Of a stretch of DNA of 5,115 nt, positions 1 through 5,115 are shown piece by piece. The notes below the pieces were generated by a model. That model had not been told where the DNA came from. It saw only the letters and a program-made list of their open reading frames with translations, and made no database searches. How positions within the stretch are numbered: the stretch's first letter is position 1; every line of letters begins with the position of its first letter. Position numbers and translations under genes: made by a program. The DNA is from an uncultured Kordia sp. (GTDB taxonomy: Bacteria > Bacteroidota > Bacteroidia > Flavobacteriales > Flavobacteriaceae). Where the stretch lies: contig CAJXHW010000155.1 in NCBI GenBank assembly GCA_913054565.1, positions 1 through 5,115 on the forward strand, read 5' to 3'.

Positions 1-1028
1 GTGCGTTAGTGATTTCAATTCCATTAGGATATTTCGGTGGATTGGGAGCAGCTTCAAAAAATGGAATATTATTTAAAGGTGCTTCATTTTTAGATGCCAT
101 GACCAAAATTAATACGTTGGTTATGGATAAAACAGGTACTGTTACAAAAGGTGTTTTTAAAATCAAGGAAGTAATAGCTATCGGTTGGGAGGAATCTGAA
201 TTTATGAAATACCTAATGGCTATGGAAGAGCAGTCCACGCATCCAATAGCAAAAGCCATAATGGAGTATAAAGAAAATGGTGAAGATTTTGAAGCGCAAG
301 ACGTTTCTGAAATTGCAGGTAAAGGATTAAAAGGTATCGTGAATGGAAAAATTGTTTTAGTTGGTAACAAAGCCCTAATGTTTGCGAATAATATTGATGT
401 TCCAAATGAAACGGAATCTATTGTAGAATCTATAGTATTTGTATCTATAGATAATGCATTTGCCGGTTATGTTGTCATTGCAGATGAATTAAAAGATGAT
501 GCAAAAGAAACAATTGTCAATTTACAAAAAGTAGGAATCAAAAATATTATGATGCTATCTGGAGATAAGGATTCCATTACTCAAAAAGTCGCAAAAGAAT
601 TGAATATTGAAAATGCTAAAGGTGGATTATTACCAGAAGACAAGCTAAATGAAGTTGAAATTTTAAAGAAAAATCCAGCAAACAAAATAGCTTTTATAGG
701 TGATGGTATTAATGACGCACCAGTTTTAGCAGCAAGTGATGTAGGAATAGCAATGGGTGGATTAGGAAGTGATGTAGCTATTGAAACAGCAGATGTCATC
801 ATCCAAACCGACCAACCTTCAAAAGTTGTTAGAGCCATTAAAATAAGTCGTTCCACACGAAAAATCGTTTGGCAGAACATCATACTGGCATTTGGTATTA
901 AAATAATTGTTTTGATTTTAGGAGCAGGTGGTTTAGCGACAATGTGGGAAGCAGTATTTGCAGATGTTGGTGTTGCACTTTTAGCAATATTAAATGCGGT
1001 TAGATTACAACGAATGATGTGGGATTAA
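1..1028 (+). CDS. cadA: Heavy-metal P1B-type ATPase, Zn/Cd/Pb subgroup (CadA/ZntA-like), 3' part only
   Basis: Inner-membrane cation pump that couples ATP hydrolysis to export of soft metal ions from the cytoplasm. The frame is open to the left edge, so the start is outside; about 341 codons are visible, roughly the C-terminal half of a usual 650-700 aa protein. In order I see the end of the TM6 metal site (ALVISIP at 3-23; the leading bases GT fit the last Cys of CPC), the phosphorylation motif DKTGT (126-140), the HP motif of the nucleotide-binding domain (240-245), GKGLKG (318-335), SGD in place of TGD (558-566), GDGINDAP (699-722), and two C-terminal membrane helices. In these helices Asn (876-878), Lys eight residues later (900-902) and DVG (963-971) match the N-x7-K...DxG signature of the P1B-2 Zn/Cd/Pb group. 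The Cu-group motifs YN-x4-P and M-x2-SS are absent. The protein ends at TAA 1026-1028. The symbol is a subgroup assignment; zntA would be equally fair, and the exact metal is inferred. Confidence 0.93.
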   Translation, partial: ALVISIPLGYFGGLGAASKNGILFKGASFLDAMTKINTLVMDKTGTVTKGVFKIKEVIAIGWEESEFMKYLMAMEEQSTHPIAKAIMEYKENGEDFEAQDVSEIAGKGLKGIVNGKIVLVGNKALMFANNIDVPNETESIVESIVFVSIDNAFAGYVVIADELKDDAKETIVNLQKVGIKNIMMLSGDKDSITQKVAKELNIENAKGGLLPEDKLNEVEILKKNPANKIAFIGDGINDAPVLAASDVGIAMGGLGSDVAIETADVIIQTDQPSKVVRAIKISRSTRKIVWQNIILAFGIKIIVLILGAGGLATMWEAVFADVGVALLAILNAVRLQRMMWD

Positions 1029-1047
1029 CTACTTTACTAAATTAAAC

Positions 1048-1062
1048 TTCTGTTAAACAGAA
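1048..1062. promoter_or_regulatory. Perfect 7-1-7 palindrome, candidate operator
   Basis: TTCTGTT-A-AACAGAA is a perfect inverted repeat lying 20 bp after the ATPase stop codon and 21 bp before the putative -7 box of the next gene. That places it around the expected -33 region, where a dimeric repressor or activator could act. It has no T-tract after it and its possible hairpin is short and AT-rich, so it is unlikely to be a terminator. The regulator is unknown, and I cannot match the site to a specific metal-regulator box. Confidence 0.35.
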
Positions 1063-1083
1063 CTAACATGTACTAAAATTTCT

Positions 1084-1091
1084 TACCTTTG
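1084..1091 (+). promoter_or_regulatory. Bacteroidota-type -7 promoter box (TAnnTTTG)
   Basis: TACCTTTG matches the Bacteroidota housekeeping sigma -7 consensus TAnnTTTG exactly. It ends 9 bp before the ATG of the HYC_CC_PP gene, so a transcript from it would have only a very short 5' leader. I see no clear TTG at the expected -33 distance; the palindrome at 1048-1062 lies just upstream of that region, which could mean activator dependence. The box also overlaps the possible TTG start at 1089. Confidence 0.42.
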
Positions 1092-1100
1092 TTGATAAGT

Positions 1101-1514
1101 ATGAAGCAAATATTCCATAAAATAATGTCTTTGGCAATGGCTTTTGTAGTGTTATTCTCTACAATGTCGTTTACTCTTAATATGCATTATTGTGGAGATG
1201 TTTTGGTAGAAACTGCTATGTTCCATAAAGCGGAAGGATGCGGAATGGAAATGGAAAAACCTTCAGCCGATGGTTGTTCTATTACAAAAAAGAATTGTTG
1301 TAATGATGAACAATTGGTAGTTGATGGGCAAGACGAACTACAACTGCAAGTTGACAAAATTTCTTTTGAGCAACACCTATTCATTGCTTCATTTGTTTAC
1401 ACACATGTCAACCTTTTTGAAGGTTTAGATAATAATGTATCTTCTTACGAAGCATACGAACCACCACTCGTCATAAGGCAACTCTACAAGATTGACGAGA
1501 CCTATTTAATTTGA
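1101..1514 (+). CDS. HYC_CC_PP family protein, exported small Cys/Met-containing protein
   Basis: This 137-aa protein carries the three motifs that name the Bacteroidota HYC_CC_PP family: HYC at residues 29-31, CC at 66-67 and PP at 121-122. The N-terminus has basic residues, then a hydrophobic stretch (about 8-26), consistent with a signal peptide or anchor, so the rest should be periplasmic. Five cysteines (31, 47, 59, 66, 67), histidines 29 and 42, and methionines 28, 40, 49 and 51 cluster in residues 28-67 and could bind soft metal; this is inference, since the family's role is not established to my knowledge. The C-terminal EPP-L...YLI tail is typical of the family. I chose ATG 1101 over the in-frame TTG at 1089 because the TTG lies in the probable promoter box and adds four residues before a normal signal peptide. 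It lies 72 bp after the ATPase gene and 108 bp before the RND pump, on the same strand, suggesting a metal-efflux accessory. Confidence 0.88.
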   Translation: MKQIFHKIMSLAMAFVVLFSTMSFTLNMHYCGDVLVETAMFHKAEGCGMEMEKPSADGCSITKKNCCNDEQLVVDGQDELQLQVDKISFEQHLFIASFVYTHVNLFEGLDNNVSSYEAYEPPLVIRQLYKIDETYLI

Positions 1515-1534
1515 TTTTTAAACAATAGACTGTT

Positions 1535-1570
1535 TTATCCTATGGCTGTATGTCATAAGGATAATTTTTT
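1535..1570 (+). terminator. Terminator-like hairpin with T6 tract between the HYC_CC_PP gene and cusA
   Basis: TTATCC-TATG (1535-1544) pairs with CATA-GGATAA (1554-1564) with a single bulged A at 1558 and a 9-nt loop, followed directly by six T (1565-1570). The shape is that of an intrinsic terminator 20 bp after the stop codon. The stem is AT-rich with only a few G-C pairs, so it may be leaky and act as an attenuator lowering readthrough into the pump gene. Confidence 0.5.
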
Positions 1571-1576
1571 GTATTC

Positions 1577-1593
1577 GGTGTTTTCGTAACACC
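1577..1593 (+). promoter_or_regulatory. Second hairpin (GGTGTT/AACACC) in the cusA leader
   Basis: A perfect 6-bp inverted repeat, GGTGTT (1577-1582) and AACACC (1588-1593), encloses the 5-nt loop TTCGT. It begins 6 bp after the T-tract of the preceding hairpin and ends 29 bp before the cusA ATG. It has no T-tract of its own, so it could be an mRNA-stabilising or regulatory leader structure, or chance. I see no convincing TAnnTTTG box in this gap, so cusA may be transcribed from upstream. Confidence 0.3.
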
Positions 1594-1622
1594 TATGTCT
1601 AACTGTTTAATAATCAAAGATA

Positions 1623-4600
1623 ATGCTAAATAAAAGCATCAAATTTTTAATAGAAAATAAACTCGTAGCTGTATTATTACTTGTTCTCTTTATAGGTTGG
1701 GGAACGGTTAATGCACCTTTTAATTGGGATACTGGGTTCTTACCAAGTAATCCAGTTGCTGTAGATGCAATACCAGATATAGGTGAAAACCAACAAATAG
1801 TATTTACTAAATGGGATGGTCGTTCACCACAAGATATTGAAGATCAAATTACGTACCCATTAACGACGTCCTTGCTAGGAATTCCTGGGGTAAAAACGAT
1901 TCGTAGTTCGTCTATGTTCGGCTTTTCAAGTATCTATATCATTTTTGAAGAAGACATAGAATTTTACTGGAGTAGAAGTCGTATTCTCGAAAAATTAAAC
2001 TCATTACCAAGTGGTTTATTACCCGAAGGTGTTAATCCTGCATTGGGTCCGGATGCCACAGGATTAGGACAAATATTTTGGTACACATTAGAAGGTCGTG
2101 ATAAAAACGGAAATGTTACTGGTGGTTGGGATTTGCAAGAATTACGCAGTATTCAAGACTACTATGTAAAGTATGCCTTATCATCTGCAAGTGGTGTTTC
2201 AGAAGTTGCTTCTATAGGTGGCTATGTTCAGGAGTATCAAGTAGACGTAAATCCAGAACTAATGCGTCAGTATAATATTGGATTGCATCACGTTGTAAAA
2301 GCAGTTAAGGAAAGTAATAAAGACATTGGTGCACAGACTTTGGAAATTAACCAAGCCGAATATTTAGTTCGTGGTTTGGGTTATGTGAAATCCATTGAAG
2401 ACATCGAAAATGCAGTAGTCACTTCCGAAGACTATACAGCAATAAAAATAAAAGACATTGGAAAAGTCTCTTTAGGTCCTGCAACACGACGTGGTATTTT
2501 AGATAAAGAAGGAGCGGAAGTTGTAGGTGCAGTTGTGGTAGCACGTTATGGTGCAAACCCAATGGAAGTCATTAATAACGTAAAGGATAAAATCAACGAA
2601 TTAAGTGCGGGATTACCTTCAAAAGTATTAGCAGATGGAAGAACATCACAAGTAACCATAGTGCCATTTTACGATAGAACAGAATTAATTCAAGAAACTT
2701 TAGGTACACTCAATGAAGCCTTAACACTTGAAATATTGATTACCATTTTGGTTATAATCATAATGGTGTTTAATCTTCGAGCATCTATATTGATTTCTGG
2801 CTTATTGCCCGTTGCAGTATTGATGGTTTTTATAGCAATGAAGTTCTTTGGAGTCGATGCTAATATTGTGGCTTTATCAGGTATCGCTATTGCTATTGGT
2901 ACAATGGTCGATGTTGGTGTCATACTATCAGAAAATATCATTCGGCATTTAGATGAAGATGATGGGACACAATCAATTAATACGGTAGTTTACAATGCTA
3001 CAGCAGAAGTGTCTGGCGCAATCGTAACTGCAGTAATGACAACCATTATAAGTTTTATTCCTGTATTTACAATGATTGGAGCTGAAGGAAAATTATTCAG
3101 ACCGTTAGCCTTTACTAAAACATTTGCCTTAACAGCTTCAATTATTGTTGCCTTATTCTTGATACCACCCTTTGCTGCATTTTTATTTAAAAAGAAAAGC
3201 ATTAAAACCAATTTTAAATATGTTTTAAATGGCATTTTAATAGTGCTAGGTATTGCTGCAATAGTATACGGTTATTGGTTAGGATTAATATTGGTTGGAT
3301 TTGGAATTGTTGCACTTATAAAGCAACAAGAAATAGTATCAGAGAAACAAGCTAATCTTATCAATATCATTATTTCAGTATCTACAATTGTGTTCTTATT
3401 AGCAGAGTATTGGAGACCACTAGGCGTTAGTAAAAGCATCTTTTTGAACCTCATTTTTGTGAGTGTTATTTGTTTTGGTTTATTAGGTGTTTTCTCATTA
3501 TTTATCAAATATTACACACGTATTTTAAGGTGGTGTTTAGATAATAAGTTGCTCTTTTTATCTGTGCCAACCGCTATTGTAATTGCAGGTTTTTTCATTA
3601 TGAAAAATACAGGCAAAGAGTTTATGCCCTCATTAAATGAAGGCTCATTTCTACTGATGCCAACCTCGATGCCTCATTCTGGCGTAGAAGAAAACAAACG
3701 AGTGTTACAACAGTTGGATATGGCAGTAGCCAGTATTCCAGAGATAAAAACTGTAGTTGGTAAAGCAGGTCGTACAGAATCAGCTTTAGATCCAGCGCCT
3801 TTGTCTATGTATGAAAATATTATTCAGTACAAACCAGAATATATGCTGAATAAAAACGGAGAACGTCAACGTTACAAAGTAAATGATGATGGTTTATTTG
3901 AATTAAAAGATGGACGTTTCATCGCTAATCCTAATAATACAGAAAATGTCACTTTGAGCGCTGTAGAAAGGTTACAATTAATAGAAGATAATAATGGTGA
4001 ATTTTATCGAAACTGGCGACCTGAAATACAATCACCAGACGATATTTGGAATAACATTGTTAAAGTTACCAAGTTACCTGGTGTTACTTCTGCACCTAAA
4101 CTACAACCTATTGAAACACGATTGGTAATGCTGCAAACAGGTATGCGTGCACCAATGGGAATAAAGGTTAAAGGTCAAGACTTAAAACAAATTGAAGCCT
4201 TTGGTGTACAGTTAGAAGGGATTTTAAAACAAGCTGAAGGTATTAAAAAAGAAGCTGTTTTTGCAGACCGTATTGTAGGGAAACCCTATTTGTTAATTGA
4301 TATTGATAGAGAAAAAATTGCACGTTATGGCATTTCGATACAAGATGTTCAAGATGTATTAAAAGTAGCAGTTGGCGGTATGGTATTAACGCAAACGGTA
4401 GAAGGTCGTGAGCGATATGGCGTACGAGTACGATACCCAAGAGAATTACGCGCAAACCCAACAGACTTACAACAGATTTATGTGCCAGTTGAAAAAGGTA
4501 GTCCTGTGCCATTAAGCGAATTGGCAACTATAAGATACGAACAAGGTCCACAAGTCATTAAAAGTGAAGATACTTTTTTAGTAGGTTATGTCTTGTTTGA

Positions 4601-5115
4601 TAAATTAGATGGTTTTGCAGAAGTAAGCGTTGTTGAAAATGCACAAGCATTGATTCAAGAAAAGATAGATTCTGGTGAGTTAATTGTACCAAAAGGAATC
4701 AACTATGCATTCACAGGAACGTATGAAAATCAGTTACGAGCGGAAAAAACCTTATCGGTTGTTGTACCGTTAGCATTGGCAATCATTTTCTTAATTCTGT
4801 ATTTCCAGTTCCGTTCGGTTGGTACGTCCTTAATGGTATTCACAGGTATCGCAGTAGCGTTTGCAGGTGGTTTTATAATGATTTGGCTCTATGGTCAAGG
4901 TTGGTTTTTAAACTTCAATTTCTTTGGTGAAAACCTACGCGACTTATTCCAAATGCACCCAATCAATTTAAGTGTTGCAGTTTGGGTTGGGTTTATTGCA
5001 CTCTTCGGTATAGCAACCGATGATGGTGTAGTAATGGCAACTTATTTAACCCAAACATTCGATAGAAACACACCAGATAATAAAAAGGAAATTAGAGCAT
5101 CAGTAGTTGAAGCAG
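1623..5115 (+). CDS. cusA: CusA-type heavy-metal efflux RND transporter, Cu(I)/Ag(I) subgroup, 3' end cut by window
   Basis: Inner-membrane proton-driven pump of the HME-RND family, working as a trimer with a periplasmic adaptor and an outer-membrane channel. There are 1164 uninterrupted codons to the right edge. ATG 1623 is the first possible start, since in-frame TAA TAA lies at 1608-1613. TM1 is about residues 13-31; the periplasmic half follows with family blocks DAIPDI (48-53), QITYPLTTSLLGIPGVKTIR (75-94) and LGPDATG. TM2-TM6 span about 370-520 with AIAIGTMVD, whose Asp430 corresponds to the proton-relay D405 of E. coli CusA. The second half has NEGSFLLMP (672-680), TM8 (about 1045-1063) and TM10 with Asp1133 in place of E939. 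The periplasmic three-Met site is kept: M679, M729 and M836 for M573, M623 and M672, with E673, D723, E731 and R833 for E567, D617, E625 and R669. This supports monovalent Cu/Ag over Zn/Co (CzcA). Three insertions make it longer than the 1047-aa E. coli protein; I project about 1240 aa in full. No adaptor or channel gene is visible. Confidence 0.95.
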   Translation, partial: MLNKSIKFLIENKLVAVLLLVLFIGWGTVNAPFNWDTGFLPSNPVAVDAIPDIGENQQIVFTKWDGRSPQDIEDQITYPLTTSLLGIPGVKTIRSSSMFGFSSIYIIFEEDIEFYWSRSRILEKLNSLPSGLLPEGVNPALGPDATGLGQIFWYTLEGRDKNGNVTGGWDLQELRSIQDYYVKYALSSASGVSEVASIGGYVQEYQVDVNPELMRQYNIGLHHVVKAVKESNKDIGAQTLEINQAEYLVRGLGYVKSIEDIENAVVTSEDYTAIKIKDIGKVSLGPATRRGILDKEGAEVVGAVVVARYGANPMEVINNVKDKINELSAGLPSKVLADGRTSQVTIVPFYDRTELIQETLGTLNEALTLEILITILVIIIMVFNLRASILISGLLPVAVLMVFIAMKFFGVDANIVALSGIAIAIGTMVDVGVILSENIIRHLDEDDGTQSINTVVYNATAEVSGAIVTAVMTTIISFIPVFTMIGAEGKLFRPLAFTKTFALTASIIVALFLIPPFAAFLFKKKSIKTNFKYVLNGILIVLGIAAIVYGYWLGLILVGFGIVALIKQQEIVSEKQANLINIIISVSTIVFLLAEYWRPLGVSKSIFLNLIFVSVICFGLLGVFSLFIKYYTRILRWCLDNKLLFLSVPTAIVIAGFFIMKNTGKEFMPSLNEGSFLLMPTSMPHSGVEENKRVLQQLDMAVASIPEIKTVVGKAGRTESALDPAPLSMYENIIQYKPEYMLNKNGERQRYKVNDDGLFELKDGRFIANPNNTENVTLSAVERLQLIEDNNGEFYRNWRPEIQSPDDIWNNIVKVTKLPGVTSAPKLQPIETRLVMLQTGMRAPMGIKVKGQDLKQIEAFGVQLEGILKQAEGIKKEAVFADRIVGKPYLLIDIDREKIARYGISIQDVQDVLKVAVGGMVLTQTVEGRERYGVRVRYPRELRANPTDLQQIYVPVEKGSPVPLSELATIRYEQGPQVIKSEDTFLVGYVLFDKLDGFAEVSVVENAQALIQEKIDSGELIVPKGINYAFTGTYENQLRAEKTLSVVVPLALAIIFLILYFQFRSVGTSLMVFTGIAVAFAGGFIMIWLYGQGWFLNFNFFGENLRDLFQMHPINLSVAVWVGFIALFGIATDDGVVMATYLTQTFDRNTPDNKKEIRASVVEA

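Noticed and set aside
581..883. 100-aa minus-strand reading frame
   Set aside because: It lies wholly opposite the conserved GDGINDAP region of the ATPase, resembles no family I recognise and has no promoter or RBS; it is an antisense shadow.
9..1028. Start of the ATPase at the GTG at position 9, giving a complete 339-aa protein
   Set aside because: The frame is open to the left edge, and the first residues fall inside the TM6 metal-binding helix, so this is an internal codon of a truncated gene.
1..1028. Assignment of the ATPase as a Cu(I) pump (CopA) because of the neighbouring CusA
   Set aside because: The SIPLG-type TM6 tail and the N-x7-K and DxG motifs fit the Zn/Cd group; the Cu-group TM7/TM8 motifs are absent.
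1048..1062. Palindrome as terminator of the ATPase gene
   Set aside because: As a hairpin it has only a 5-bp AT-rich stem (TTCTG/CAGAA) and no following T-tract.
1089..1100. TTG start for the HYC_CC_PP protein (141 aa)
   Set aside because: The TTG overlaps the probable -7 promoter box, and ATG 1101 gives a normal signal-peptide start.
2690..3508. Three minus-strand reading frames of 78-83 aa
   Set aside because: All are antisense to the membrane helices of CusA; their Ile/Thr/Asn-rich composition is what reverse-complemented hydrophobic codons give.
4243..4527. 94-aa minus-strand reading frame
   Set aside because: Antisense to the conserved second periplasmic half of CusA, with no independent support.
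1623..5115. Frameshift or domain fusion in the pump explaining its unusual length
   Set aside because: The frame is continuous, with family motifs in order on both sides of each insertion; the extra length comes from in-frame insertions.

Overview
The window is AT-rich and densely coding on the + strand. It has no visible Shine-Dalgarno motifs, carries a TAnnTTTG-type promoter element, and contains a HYC_CC_PP family protein. Together these point to Bacteroidota, most likely a Flavobacteriaceae-type bacterium. This is an inference from family and style; no taxonomic marker gene is present.

Layout: (1) Positions 1-1028 hold the 3' half of a P1B-type heavy-metal ATPase, cut by the left edge. 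Its membrane motifs (the tail of CPC-x4-SxP, N-x7-K and DxG) place it in the Zn/Cd/Pb group (CadA/ZntA-like) rather than the Cu group (CopA). (2) Positions 1029-1100 are a short gap with a perfect 7+1+7 palindrome and a good -7 promoter box. (3) Positions 1101-1514 encode a 137-aa exported Cys/His/Met-containing protein with HYC, CC and PP motifs. (4) Positions 1515-1622 are a 108-bp gap with a terminator-like hairpin followed by a second, perfect hairpin. (5) From 1623 past the right edge runs one uninterrupted reading frame of 1164 codons. It is a CusA-type heavy-metal RND efflux pump, the dominant gene of the window, and is cut near its 3' end.

The genes form a metal-resistance cluster. 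The ATPase would move divalent metal out of the cytoplasm. The RND pump, with outer-membrane and adaptor partners presumably encoded downstream, would expel Cu(I)/Ag(I) from periplasm or cytoplasm to the outside. The small Cys/Met protein between them is probably a periplasmic or membrane-anchored metal-related accessory, but its function is not established.

The most interesting material is inside the pump. Compared with E. coli CusA (aligned from memory), it keeps the periplasmic three-methionine metal site and the TM4 proton-relay aspartate. It has lost most of the other methionines of the proposed transmembrane relay. It also carries three insertions: about four extra hydrophobic helices between TM6 and TM7, about 57 residues beside the metal-binding cleft, and about 20 residues before the TM10 proton-relay helix. 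I saw no tRNA, rRNA, CRISPR, insertion sequence or origin.
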